From Myxococcota bacterium (GTDB lineage: Bacteria > Myxococcota > UBA727 > JAHDBA01): a stretch of DNA of 64,000 nucleotides. Position 1 is the first letter of the stretch; each line of letters starts with the position of its first letter. The stretch lies in assembly GCA_020630615.1 (NCBI GenBank), contig JAHDBA010000008.1:35484-99483 (forward strand). Direction: 5' to 3'. The position numbers were made by a program, and so were the translations under genes. Below the pieces are notes generated by a model. The model worked only from the letters and a program-made list of their open reading frames with translations. It made no database searches and was not told where the DNA came from. This document shows, piece by piece, positions 43,769-52,826 of the stretch.

Positions 43769-44455
43769 TTAGAGTGAAATCTCAAAGTGTTGATAATCTT
43801 TAAGTGAGCGCCAGTCTCCTCCCCACTTAAAACCATACTTCTTAAAAATTTTAACAATAGGATGCGTAGAGTGTAGATGACGTGGGTCACTCCTTCGACG
43901 TCTGGCATGTGATTTCGAACCCTTGGGTGCTATTGTTGTTCCTTTAACGTATGGATTCCAGAATGGGTTGAGATCGATCGCCAGACCATAAGCATGTTTC
44001 GAAAAACGTGTTGACCCAAGTGCTTTGCGGCAATTGAATGCACTCGTATTGTTGGCACGCATTGATTTTTCGTCGTCGCCCCCGAAGCGAAAAATAGGAA
44101 CAATTGATTGAATAGGAATTGACTTCGATGTGACTTCGACAATTTCTAAAAAAATGTCCCGAACCTTCTCAGCAATTGCTTTGTGTACGACGATTTCACC
44201 CCAAGCAAGGTTTCTGCTTTCTGGATGCTCTAAATTCTCTTGAGACGCATAATAAGGGACGCGAACAACGCGCAAATCTTCAAATGAGACGGGGCAGCCT
44301 TCATGCATTGTAATCCCTTCGCGTACCCTTCGATCTTCAGTGTTTAACACTCGAATTATTTGGGATACATCAACGGGTTTTGACTCCGTTGCGCCCAAGC
44401 CAAGAGAGCTGATCAAAACATAAAGGAAAAGAGAGAATGTACGCAAAAAAGCCAC
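43769..44455 (-). CDS. Secreted M15-family peptidase (D,D-carboxypeptidase/L,D-type)
   Basis: 228 residues from a GTG at 44455, with an N-terminal signal peptide (MAFLRTFSLFLYVLI). The catalytic domain (~95-225) shows SKHAYGLAIDLNPFWNPYV, corresponding to the SxHxxGxAxD zinc motif, and the terminal QHFEISL, matching the HxE/HFE motif, so two metal ligands and the catalytic Glu are visible. The family hydrolyses peptidoglycan stem peptides. It could act with mrcA and ddl in cell-wall metabolism. Confidence 0.82.
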   Translation of the reverse strand: MAFLRTFSLFLYVLISSLGLGATESKPVDVSQIIRVLNTEDRRVREGITMHEGCPVSFEDLRVVRVPYYASQENLEHPESRNLAWGEIVVHKAIAEKVRDIFLEIVEVTSKSIPIQSIVPIFRFGGDDEKSMRANNTSAFNCRKALGSTRFSKHAYGLAIDLNPFWNPYVKGTTIAPKGSKSHARRRRSDPRHLHSTHPIVKIFKKYGFKWGGDWRSLKDYQHFEISL

Positions 44456-44558
44456 CTATCGAAGTACCTCGCGTGCGGATATTGTTTTTATTCTGATTCA
44501 AAGTGTATCGTATTGCGTCGGTCTTTACACCCCACAAAGTTATTCAATACAATAAAGT

Positions 44559-45482
44559 ATGGAAAAAGCTCTCTTACCACTATCACAGCGATCATCACAA
44601 CAAACACACCTTCATTCAGAGATTCGTCGAGAGAATGCCCTTGAAGCAGGTTGTGGTCTCAAAAACACTCTATTTCTGAGTGCGATCTTTCTATTGGCAT
44701 CTCGCCCACAAGCACAGTCGATTGAGCAAGGGGCTTTACTTGTGATGATGGTGCCAATGCTAACCTTTGCGATCGCGGCCCCAAGTCGTTTAAATATTTT
44801 TAGTGATATTTTTCTAGCGATGAAAGGGATCGTAAGTTCGGCACTTCTTTTACCCTTTCGTATTTTTCTGGGTCAGCGAGGAGCGGATGCCTTCTTGCAA
44901 CATCGCCGGGGAGAAACAGAAGCCTACTATGCGAAAAGGTCACCTACGCTTAAGCATCTTATTGCGAGCGACGCAGCGCGTTTTCATCATGCGCGTCGAT
45001 TGGCAAACCTTTCAGCAGTTATGGCGACTTTTGCGGGCCTTTCTTTGCCTTTCGCCTTTCCGCGCTTCTTTACATTTGGTGAAGGTGTCAACGGTGCCAT
45101 CGTCTTTGGTGTGGATGCCCTTGTTTTTGGTGTTGCAGGAAAAGTCGTCTTTGAGCGGATCGCCATTCGAATCTTAGAAAGTACGCACAGTGCATCAACG
45201 CAGCTGACAGGCTTCAAGGCATTTCGCTTTATGACCATGGCGATGCTCTTGGGCGCAACTTCAGCAATGGTTGGGACACTCGTGATCGTAAATATGGGAG
45301 CGCTTGCAAGTGCTTTTGAAACTGTAGTGTTATCCCATTGTCTACAGATGAGTGAAGAAATACTTGCACGCTGTGGGCTTTTGTTTGTTCGCAGTGTCGT
45401 GTTTTTAGCACTGCCAATCGGTGTTTCTGTTGGGGCGGTACTGGGTTTGGGAATCGGCATGACTCGAGTACACAACAAATAG
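44559..45482 (+). CDS. Multi-pass membrane hypothetical protein
   Basis: 307 residues with about six predicted membrane helices: FLSAIFLLASRPQ, LLVMMVPMLTFAIA, an amphipathic stretch, then LSAVMATFAGLSLPFAF, AIVFGVDALVFGVAGKVVF, FMTMAMLLGATSAMVGTLVIV and VVFLALPIGVSVGAVLGLG. Two Cys occur near the end. No family recognised. Followed by a strong terminator and unrelated to its neighbours. Confidence 0.65.
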   Translation: MEKALLPLSQRSSQQTHLHSEIRRENALEAGCGLKNTLFLSAIFLLASRPQAQSIEQGALLVMMVPMLTFAIAAPSRLNIFSDIFLAMKGIVSSALLLPFRIFLGQRGADAFLQHRRGETEAYYAKRSPTLKHLIASDAARFHHARRLANLSAVMATFAGLSLPFAFPRFFTFGEGVNGAIVFGVDALVFGVAGKVVFERIAIRILESTHSASTQLTGFKAFRFMTMAMLLGATSAMVGTLVIVNMGALASAFETVVLSHCLQMSEEILARCGLLFVRSVVFLALPIGVSVGAVLGLGIGMTRVHNK

Positions 45483-45516
45483 AAGTCATCGCGCGACAGA
45501 ATGAATGAATATTACT

Positions 45517-45546
45517 CGAGGTCCTAAACCTGGGACCTCGTTTTTT
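45517..45546 (+). terminator. Rho-independent terminator
   Basis: Stem CGAGGTCC / GGACCTCG with an 8-base loop followed by six T, 35 bases after the preceding stop. Confidence 0.85.
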
Positions 45547-45592
45547 GTAACCTTTCTAGGTATGCTTTCGTAGTATTCGAGAGGGGTTTTGG

Positions 45593-46363
45593 ATGAATAA
45601 GCATCGATGCAAAAGACATGAGTTTCAAGGAATGTGTAGGCTCACGCCAAGAAAGCTTGGCGTTGTTCCAATCGTTTCTTTAGCTTATGTGCTTATTCTC
45701 TGCTTTGGCTGTGCAGATCAAAGTATCGGTCTCGACGAAGCAATTGAGCCGACCTATGCCCATGTTGAACAGTACATCTTAAGGCCGCATTGCGTGGCCT
45801 GTCATCAGCCCAGAGCACAAGCTTCATTTCTCGATTTGAGCAGCCCTGGCGCAATAGAAAATCTGAAAGGCACGCTTCATTTGAGTGCTTTTGATTCGGG
45901 CTCAAGCTCGCTTTACACTCGAATGAGTGATACTGAGAACCCGATGCCACTGACGGGTTTACTCACTCCTTCACTTCAAGACCTAATGAAAGAATGGATC
46001 GATGAGGGCGCAGTCATCGATGAGACGTCAGCGCCTACTGGTGTCATACCTGAGCCCAATTTTTGTGATCTCCTCGAGAAGACCTTCGAGCCGCATTGCG
46101 CACGGTGTCATGAAGCGAGTCGGGGTAGCGCTTCCTTTTTACCCCTCGCAACATCTGAAGACTTTATCAATGCCCAAAGCTCACTCTCTTTTGCCGGCGA
46201 TCCGATTATTGATTTGAACGATGCATCTGCAAGTGTCCTCATACATCGAATGCGTGACGCGGAGAACCCCATGCCACAAAGTGGTCTTTTGCCTCTTGAA
46301 GTTGTTGATGTCGTTGAAACTTGGATCTCAAATGGTGCATTCGTACCTGAGGAGTGCGAATGA
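45593..46363 (+). CDS. Lipoprotein with two c-type haem sites
   Basis: 256 residues. Long N-terminal region then a lipobox LCFGC, so it is probably anchored in the outer or inner membrane. Two CxxCH haem motifs (CVACHQPR and CARCHEAS) sit in two homologous ~90-residue halves, each followed by an M-rich tail (TENPMPLTGLL and AENPMPQSGLL, likely axial-ligand loops), which indicates an internal duplication. Such diheme cytochromes pass electrons across the periplasm. The stop overlaps the ATG of the next gene (ATGA). Confidence 0.82.
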   Translation: MNKHRCKRHEFQGMCRLTPRKLGVVPIVSLAYVLILCFGCADQSIGLDEAIEPTYAHVEQYILRPHCVACHQPRAQASFLDLSSPGAIENLKGTLHLSAFDSGSSSLYTRMSDTENPMPLTGLLTPSLQDLMKEWIDEGAVIDETSAPTGVIPEPNFCDLLEKTFEPHCARCHEASRGSASFLPLATSEDFINAQSSLSFAGDPIIDLNDASASVLIHRMRDAENPMPQSGLLPLEVVDVVETWISNGAFVPEECE

Positions 46364-47289
46364 TGCCGAGTTTTAGATTGATGATGAGGAGATACAACAT
46401 TCATCGCATACCCATCCATGAGATGCTCGCATGTCTGTGTTTGTTCTTAAGTTCCGAACCAAGTCGCGCCGACCTCTCACCCGAGTGTCTTGATGTTGAG
46501 GTCCCGGCGGATTATTCTGAGGCAAAGCAAGCTGCCTTTCTCCAAAACTATTTCTCTGCAGCATTCTCTATGAGCTCAATGGGGCCGGTGTTGCCCTATT
46601 CCGGTCTTTCAAGAGCAGGAGAGAAACGTAGCGCGGGTTTGAGTCTTGAACTCTTGGGTATACCACCTCTTTCGTGCCAGCAACGTCTGGCTTACGCGAA
46701 TGACCCAAGCCTAATCAAAACCCAAGACGCAAATCAACTACCTCTTTTTGCACGACCACGCTTACAGGTGATGTTGCCCAAAATAGCCGGGCTCTCATCA
46801 ATGTTGGGGGCAACGTTCTTCCCACCGATTCTGACGCCTGCTGGCACCGTGATGCAAGTCGGCGCCGAGGCTTCTCTTGGTTACGAGAGCAAGTTTGGTT
46901 TACAAGTTGGTGTTCATGGTCACTTCTCGATGGCCCGCATGCGTGCAGAGATTGCGGCCCCATTGGTCGATGGAGAACCGGCGGTTGAAGACCTTTTTAT
47001 GTCGTCCTTCTTTGGTCTTGATCTTGGTGCAGCCTATGCAATCGATCGATTCGAACTCGTGTTTCTCAGACCCTATCTGAACTTGGGTTGGGCCGACGCA
47101 TCCACACTCTTTGTGGTGGGCGACGACCTTGTGGTTGCACAAAACACCCAACACCCATGGAATGGCCTTACTGCATCACTCGGATTACAAACATTGTGGC
47201 TCAATAAGCGTCTTGAAGTCAGCGCTGAGTTTTATACGGCTGCTCCACTCATTTATACCGGGCGGGCAATGATTGGTGTTGTTTGGTAG
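46360..47289 (+). CDS. Outer-membrane beta-barrel-like protein, partner of the diheme protein
   Basis: 309 residues from the ATG at 46360, overlapping the previous stop by 4 bases. A signal peptide is followed by a region rich in alternating beta strands (for example MQVGAEASLGYESKFGLQVGVHG, FFGLDLGAAYAIDRFELVFL, LGLQTLWLNKRLEVSAEFYT) ending in a Trp (MIGVVW), a pattern that fits an outer-membrane barrel with a terminal aromatic. No known family. The overlap with the cytochrome gene suggests the pair forms a membrane electron-transfer unit (inference). Confidence 0.65.
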   Translation: MMPSFRLMMRRYNIHRIPIHEMLACLCLFLSSEPSRADLSPECLDVEVPADYSEAKQAAFLQNYFSAAFSMSSMGPVLPYSGLSRAGEKRSAGLSLELLGIPPLSCQQRLAYANDPSLIKTQDANQLPLFARPRLQVMLPKIAGLSSMLGATFFPPILTPAGTVMQVGAEASLGYESKFGLQVGVHGHFSMARMRAEIAAPLVDGEPAVEDLFMSSFFGLDLGAAYAIDRFELVFLRPYLNLGWADASTLFVVGDDLVVAQNTQHPWNGLTASLGLQTLWLNKRLEVSAEFYTAAPLIYTGRAMIGVVW

Positions 47290-47381
47290 TCGGGCTTGAG
47301 GCTGGAGCGTAACGTTAATTCAGAAGATAATAGTTGGCTTCATGACTCGACGGCGCTCCCTCTTTGAGCCTAAACTCAAAC

Positions 47382-48134
47382 ATGCTCTATGAAGACTTTC
47401 TTAAGTTTGAAACTTTAAGCGATGAACTTGATTTTGCGCTTCGTTCCCCTGAGAAAATGCGTACCAACGATGCACGTCTTGCGATTCAAAAGAAACTGAG
47501 TGAGCTTAAGAGTGTTCTTCGTTTGTCATCAAGCGATGGCCGTCTGGTACAAACGCATTTCGAACGCTTCAAAGAAGACTATCTAGATATCTACGATTCC
47601 GGTGAAACCCTTGACTTGAGTCTCGAGCAAGGTGAATATAAGCATACTTCACTTGGTTTGATGCACCGCCGTGACGAACGTAAGGACTCATTTAACATTG
47701 TCTTCGCAGTTGTGGGTTATACTTTTGCACCAATGTTCATCGCGATCCTCAAAACACTCTTTGAAAGCAGTCATGGTTTCGCGGTAGTGATACCGGTCTT
47801 GCTCGCGATGCTTCTTGTATATTTGTACATCGTCTTGGCTGGGAAATTCTTAGGCGCTTCACTTCATCGTTTATCCGATCGTATTCAGCCTGGCCTATCT
47901 CTCAAAGTTCTTCGAAATAGAGGGTCTACGTCGAAGGGTGCGAATCACGACGACTTTAATGATATAGGGCATATCAAAGAGCGCTTGCGTCTATGCTTTG
48001 ACGCTCTTCGAGAGGAAGCAAAATGTTCGGGTTTTGAAAAGCAGAAAGACGAGAAAGAGCGACTACGTACGCTTAGTGCCAAAGAATCGCCGGTACTCGT
48101 TCCAGTTGGTGTGGAACAATCAAAGCTGAAATGA
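47382..48134 (+). CDS. Hypothetical protein with a two-helix membrane hairpin
   Basis: 250 residues. The N-terminal ~110 residues are soluble and helical; two membrane helices at about 112-133 (NIVFAVVGYTFAPMFIAIL) and 140-160 (VIPVLLAMLLVYLYIVLAG) sit in the middle; the C-terminus is charged with a coiled-coil-like region. TTG at 47364 is an alternative start. Nothing known matches. Confidence 0.6.
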   Translation: MLYEDFLKFETLSDELDFALRSPEKMRTNDARLAIQKKLSELKSVLRLSSSDGRLVQTHFERFKEDYLDIYDSGETLDLSLEQGEYKHTSLGLMHRRDERKDSFNIVFAVVGYTFAPMFIAILKTLFESSHGFAVVIPVLLAMLLVYLYIVLAGKFLGASLHRLSDRIQPGLSLKVLRNRGSTSKGANHDDFNDIGHIKERLRLCFDALREEAKCSGFEKQKDEKERLRTLSAKESPVLVPVGVEQSKLK

Positions 48135-48141
48135 GATAAGA

Positions 48142-48171
48142 AGCAGGAGACGTCGCTCCTGCTTGATTTAT
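48142..48171. terminator. Bidirectional-looking terminator
   Basis: AAGCAGGAG / CTCCTGCTT stem with a 6-base loop between convergent genes (stops at 48134 and 48182), followed by an AT-rich stretch without a long T-run. Confidence 0.6.
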
Positions 48172-48181
48172 TAATCGTTTG

Positions 48182-48436
48182 TTACCGACTGCTAACTTGT
48201 TGAGTGACACGTGTATCGCCATCATCGACAGCAATGCCTCCATCAAATGGTTCGTAACACCAGCCGGGTGGGATATTGAGCCCAGAACCACTACAAACTT
48301 CTCCTTCTGGGCAGTCTGAGTTGGATTCGCATTTCTTCGCCTGACCATCAACTTCAGAGTCTGACTCTTCTTCAGAGCCGCAAGCTCCCCAAAGAGTCAT
48401 TCCGAGAAATATGCCCATCAATAGTTTCAACTTCAT
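48182..48436 (-). CDS. Small Cys-rich lipoprotein
   Basis: 84 residues. The signal peptide ends in the lipobox LWGAC. The mature part is acidic then carries CESNSDCPEGEVCSGSG, the same short Cys-rich module as in the large proteins at 9.8 and 25.8 kb. Function unknown; the ATG at 48436 is well placed with GGAGAT upstream. Confidence 0.7.
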   Translation of the reverse strand: MKLKLLMGIFLGMTLWGACGSEEESDSEVDGQAKKCESNSDCPEGEVCSGSGLNIPPGWCYEPFDGGIAVDDGDTRVTQQVSSR

Positions 48437-48475
48437 ATTGATCTCCTTGTTTCTTTAAGCTTACCTCGATGAAGG

Positions 48476-48985
48476 ATGAGAATGCAGGTGTACCGAGGTG
48501 AAACATCTGTATTCTTTATCGCGAGATATGAAGTAGCCCCCAATTCAGCCCGACACCTAGAAGGAACAGAACCACCCACCGGCTATGATATTGAGAAGGT
48601 TGGTATAAAGATTACAAACTTCTTTAGCGAAGTGGAATCCAACCGAAATACCACTGTCATTGATGAGTCCATAACGTCGCCTATGAACTTTTATGTTGTC
48701 GATCGCAATGAACATAAGACACTCACAAGGTACCTGAGCAACTGCGTCTTCGAGACCCAGCATTTCAGTGTCGAAGACCCGGATTCTGACGCCTTTGCAG
48801 GAGCTCATTTCAACGCGACAGAATCGCTATGCGTTGATGCGGGTACGCCCATCGTATTTATACGTACGCTGAGTGGCGAAGACGAAGTTGGGGGTCTCGT
48901 GAGTGCCGTTATCGTTCAATATTCTGATGACAATGGTGAATGGCAAAACATCGTACTAGGCGATTGGACACATTTGATTCCATAA
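48476..48985 (+). CDS. Hypothetical protein, uncertain
   Basis: 169 residues, no signal peptide, a beta-rich look (KVGIKITNFFSEVES, FIRTLSGEDEVGGLV). An in-frame TGA lies two codons upstream of the ATG, so it cannot be longer. It is divergent from the small lipoprotein. It may be a genuine small gene or the remnant of a larger one. Confidence 0.45.
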   Translation: MRMQVYRGETSVFFIARYEVAPNSARHLEGTEPPTGYDIEKVGIKITNFFSEVESNRNTTVIDESITSPMNFYVVDRNEHKTLTRYLSNCVFETQHFSVEDPDSDAFAGAHFNATESLCVDAGTPIVFIRTLSGEDEVGGLVSAVIVQYSDDNGEWQNIVLGDWTHLIP

Positions 48986-48997
48986 CGAACGCGGAAC

Positions 48998-50137
48998 CTA
49001 GTTTGTCGATTGAAGTGTTAACAGAGCAACCTCAGCAGGCGCACCAAGACGCATTGGCGGGCCCCAAAAACCAGTACCGCTTGAGGTGTAGATTTGAGTG
49101 TCTTCACGTCGGTCTAGACCATAGACAAAGGGTTGTTGTAGTTTCACCAAAAAGTTAAAAGGAAAAATCTGCCCACCGTGGGTGTGACCCGATAGCTGTA
49201 GATCCACCTGATATTGAACCGCCTTATCAATCGTTAAGGGTTGGTGCGCAAGCAAAATCCGAGTTGTGAACTTGTCACCCCGAAAAGCATCGGCAACTGA
49301 AGAACGATCTTCTTTGACAACTTGATGTGCATGATGATCATTGACACCACCAATCTCAAGCGATGCATCTCCACGTACAATCACTGATGAGGAATTCTGC
49401 AAAACATTGACACCGTTTTCTGAAAAGTACTCCACCCATTCTTGGGCGCTTGAATAGTATTCATGGTTGCCGGTAACAAAGTAAATTCCGTCGTGCTGCC
49501 TGAGCGAACAAATTGGTTTCATCAGTTCACCTAAGTCTGCAGGTAACCCATCAGACATATCCCCAGTAAGAACGACAGCATCTGCATGGCTTTGTTCGAC
49601 AAGCTTAACGACTTTCGAAACATAATCTTCGCGAACCGTAAGTCCGATATGAAGATCGCTTATCTGAACAATCTTATACCCGTCAAAAGCTTTGGGTAGG
49701 TTGGGTAGCACTATTGTTGTTTCTGTCAGAAATGGGCCACTTCGCGCGAACCAAAGCGATGCGATCACTGAACCCATCGCAATCATGGGTACCAAGACCG
49801 ACAAAAGCAATTGTGAGCTTGGAAAGAGTGCTACCAAAACTCTCGAAACAAGTGTTAGAGGGATCAAAAAGGCAAGCGAGCCCAAGCAAATATATCCCAA
49901 TCTACGTAACTTTAACCACCACTCTTCGGCATTCTGGTCGCGGCCCAAAAAGGCTGCAAGTTGCAGTGCGCAAAAAGGCAGAGCCATACTCATCGAAAAA
50001 CCCAAGTGAGTTTGGCCGCTTCTGCTCCAAAGCATAAAGAGAGTGGACCATATTAAAGTCCATGCCGTGAGGCCGAAAAGGCCAATAACAGAACCTGCGA
50101 TGATATAGAGCTTGCTCGGCGTTTTTCGTTGTGACAT
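48998..50137 (-). CDS. Membrane-anchored metallophosphoesterase
   Basis: 379 residues. Three to four membrane helices at the N-terminus (~10-130) precede a calcineurin-like metallophosphoesterase domain (~150-370): KIVQISDLHIG, VVLTGDMSD, FVTGNHEYY, LLAHQP and LSGHTHGGQIFP, so the two-metal site is complete. The layout fits the YkuE/YaeI family, whose members hydrolyse UDP-linked or phospholipid substrates at the membrane. Substrate not determined. The gene is divergent from pepN. Confidence 0.88.
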   Translation of the reverse strand: MSQRKTPSKLYIIAGSVIGLFGLTAWTLIWSTLFMLWSRSGQTHLGFSMSMALPFCALQLAAFLGRDQNAEEWWLKLRRLGYICLGSLAFLIPLTLVSRVLVALFPSSQLLLSVLVPMIAMGSVIASLWFARSGPFLTETTIVLPNLPKAFDGYKIVQISDLHIGLTVREDYVSKVVKLVEQSHADAVVLTGDMSDGLPADLGELMKPICSLRQHDGIYFVTGNHEYYSSAQEWVEYFSENGVNVLQNSSSVIVRGDASLEIGGVNDHHAHQVVKEDRSSVADAFRGDKFTTRILLAHQPLTIDKAVQYQVDLQLSGHTHGGQIFPFNFLVKLQQPFVYGLDRREDTQIYTSSGTGFWGPPMRLGAPAEVALLTLQSTN

Positions 50138-50200
50138 GCCGAGAGTATAGGCACTTACCCATAAGCTGCAAGCGACAAGTACAGTCGATAGGAGTCCCCA

Positions 50201-52807
50201 ATGGCAAAAACTGAAACAGGAAGCTCAACGCAAGGTACGACCATTTACCGTAAAGACTACCAAGAACCCACACATTGGATTCGCAAAACAGACATGGTTT
50301 TTGAGCTCGATGAGCAAGCAACACGGGTTGAGGCCACGAGTCGAATTGAATCGAACCCCAAGAATCCTTCAGATACTTTACGACTCAATGGGACGCATCA
50401 AAAACTAATCTCTGTTGCGATCAATGATGAGGTCATTCGTGAAGACGCATACATCCTCGATGACACCGGCCTGACTCTGAAAAACCTTCCTGAAAACTTT
50501 ACCCTGACGATTGTCAGTGAGAACAATCCGAGCGCGAATAAGGCTCTTGAAGGTCTTTATGTCTCGAATGGGAAGTTCTGTACACAATGTGAAGCAGAAG
50601 GGTTTCGAAGAATCACGTATTTCTTAGATCGCCCGGATGTTCTTTCCGTTTACACGGTGACGATACGGGGTGACCAATCGAAATATCCCTATCTTCTTTC
50701 AAATGGAAACCCTGGGCCAACACAAGAGCTCGATGACGGACGTCACGAAGCGATTTGGATCGACCCACACCCCAAACCCTCATACCTTTTCGCATTGGTT
50801 GCCGGAAATCTTGCACGCGTTGAAGATAGCTTTACGACAATGTCAGGCAAAGAGGTTGGGCTTCATGTGTATGTTGAGCATCCGAATGTCGACCAAGTAC
50901 CGCACTGCATGACCTCGCTGAAAAACTCCATGAAGTGGGACGAAGAACGTTTCGGTCGAGAGTTTGATCTTGATCTCTATCAGATCGTTGCAGTCTCAGA
51001 TTTCAATATGGGCGCGATGGAGAATAAGGGCCTCAATATTTTCAATACGAAATATGTGCTTGCAAAAGCGGAAACCGCCACGGACAAAGACTTCTTAGGT
51101 GTTGAAGCTGTTGTAGGGCATGAATATTTTCATAACTGGTCCGGTAATCGCGTGACCTGTCGTGATTGGTTTCAACTTTCGTTAAAAGAAGGATTCACCG
51201 TATATCGTGACCAAGAGTTCTCCTCGGACTTAAACGATCGTGCGATCCAGCGCATTCAAGATGTACGTTTGTTGCGCGCCGGGCAGTTCCCCGAGGATGC
51301 TGGCCCAATGGCGCATTCCATTCGCCCAGACAGTTACCAAGAGATTTCAAATTTTTATACGCGAACCGTTTATGAGAAAGGCGCAGAAGTAGTTCGTATG
51401 ATTGAAACGCTTCTAGGGCGCGAGAGCTTTCGAAAAGGCTGCGATCTCTACTTTAATCGTCATGACGGCTCGGCTGCGACATGTGAAGACTTCGTAAAAG
51501 CAATGGAGGATGCCTCAGGCAAAGATCTTAAACGCTTTCGTCGGTGGTATCGACAGGCAGGAACACCCTCTCTTCATATCGAACCGCAATACGATGCGTC
51601 GAGAGGCAAACTTGTTCTCAATGTTCGACAGTCCACGGGGCGCACGCCTGGGCAAAGCCAGAAAGAGCCTTTCGTGATTCCATTGCGGGTTAAGTTGTTC
51701 GATGAGACAGGAAGCGCATTGAGTGAAGAGACCCTCTTGGTTCTCGAAGATGAATCCGCATGTTTTGAACTTGAGTGCACTAATGCAAATGCTGTGGTTT
51801 CAATCAATCGAGGGTTCTCAGCACCAATCTATTTGAGTATGAATGAAGCTCCAGGGCATGCTTTGGTGCGAATGAAGCACGATGACGACCTCTTCAATCG
51901 ATGGGATGCGTGTCAGCAACTCGCCGAAGATGCGGTCCTCGAAGCGTACCATGCAAAGTCTACAGAAGCGCAAGACGCATTTATTCAAGCCTATGAAACA
52001 CTAATCCTCGATGCGACAAAAGAGCCGGCATTTGTGGGTGAAGCATTGCGCTTACCAAGCTTTAATGTTTTAGCGGAAAGGCTTGATGCTGTGCGACCAA
52101 CTCAGCTTCATCAGGCACGGGAATCGATCTTAGATCGCATCGCTACGACCTATAATGATAAAATATTGAAAGCGTTTGCAGAGCTCCCAAAATTTGACAG
52201 CTACGAAGTTTCCAATGCGCAAGTTGGTGTTCGTTCGTGCAAAGGAGCACTTTTAATTCTCCTTTCACGTCTTGAGAGCAATCAAGCGCTTATCGAAGAG
52301 GAGTATCGTAATGCAAACAATATGACAGAGCGATTATCGGCGCTAGCATTGATCGCTGATTCAGATATGGAGAAACGCACTTCGATTCTCGACGCTTTTG
52401 CAGAAGAATGGAAAGACCAGGCGTTGGTGATGGACAAGTGGTTTGCTGTTCAAGCGAGCTCAACTTCACGTCCGGTGCTTAAAGACGTTGATGTCCTCTT
52501 AGAACACAAGTCATTTGATCTTAAGAACCCCAATAAAGTACGATCGCTTATTGGTACATTTGCGGCTGCCAACCCAGCTGGCTTTCACGCCCAAGACGGT
52601 TCAGGGTACAAGTTCTTAGGGCGATATGTCGAAGAGCTCAACGCATTCAATCCGCAGATTGCCTCACGCTTATGTTCACCTCTTTTAAAATGGAAGAACT
52701 TTGATGAGGAAGCAGGCAGCAAAATGAAAAACGAGTTAAAGCGTCTGGTCGAACTGGATCTTTCGAAAGACGTGTATGAGGTCGTCTCGAAAGCGCTTAA
52801 TGCTTAA
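50201..52807 (+). CDS. pepN: Aminopeptidase N (M1 family)
   Basis: 868 residues, the normal length for bacterial PepN. The exopeptidase motif GAMENKGLNIF is at about 271-281 and the zinc site HEYFHNW at 307-313 with the third ligand Glu near 330 (KEGFTVYRDQEFS). The long C-terminal ERAP-like region is intact. GGAG lies 6 bases before the ATG. It removes N-terminal residues from peptides in the cytoplasm. There is no sign of truncation. Confidence 0.95.
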   Translation: MAKTETGSSTQGTTIYRKDYQEPTHWIRKTDMVFELDEQATRVEATSRIESNPKNPSDTLRLNGTHQKLISVAINDEVIREDAYILDDTGLTLKNLPENFTLTIVSENNPSANKALEGLYVSNGKFCTQCEAEGFRRITYFLDRPDVLSVYTVTIRGDQSKYPYLLSNGNPGPTQELDDGRHEAIWIDPHPKPSYLFALVAGNLARVEDSFTTMSGKEVGLHVYVEHPNVDQVPHCMTSLKNSMKWDEERFGREFDLDLYQIVAVSDFNMGAMENKGLNIFNTKYVLAKAETATDKDFLGVEAVVGHEYFHNWSGNRVTCRDWFQLSLKEGFTVYRDQEFSSDLNDRAIQRIQDVRLLRAGQFPEDAGPMAHSIRPDSYQEISNFYTRTVYEKGAEVVRMIETLLGRESFRKGCDLYFNRHDGSAATCEDFVKAMEDASGKDLKRFRRWYRQAGTPSLHIEPQYDASRGKLVLNVRQSTGRTPGQSQKEPFVIPLRVKLFDETGSALSEETLLVLEDESACFELECTNANAVVSINRGFSAPIYLSMNEAPGHALVRMKHDDDLFNRWDACQQLAEDAVLEAYHAKSTEAQDAFIQAYETLILDATKEPAFVGEALRLPSFNVLAERLDAVRPTQLHQARESILDRIATTYNDKILKAFAELPKFDSYEVSNAQVGVRSCKGALLILLSRLESNQALIEEEYRNANNMTERLSALALIADSDMEKRTSILDAFAEEWKDQALVMDKWFAVQASSTSRPVLKDVDVLLEHKSFDLKNPNKVRSLIGTFAAANPAGFHAQDGSGYKFLGRYVEELNAFNPQIASRLCSPLLKWKNFDEEAGSKMKNELKRLVELDLSKDVYEVVSKALNA

Positions 52808-52826
52808 AGAACAAGGGAGTCGAAGG

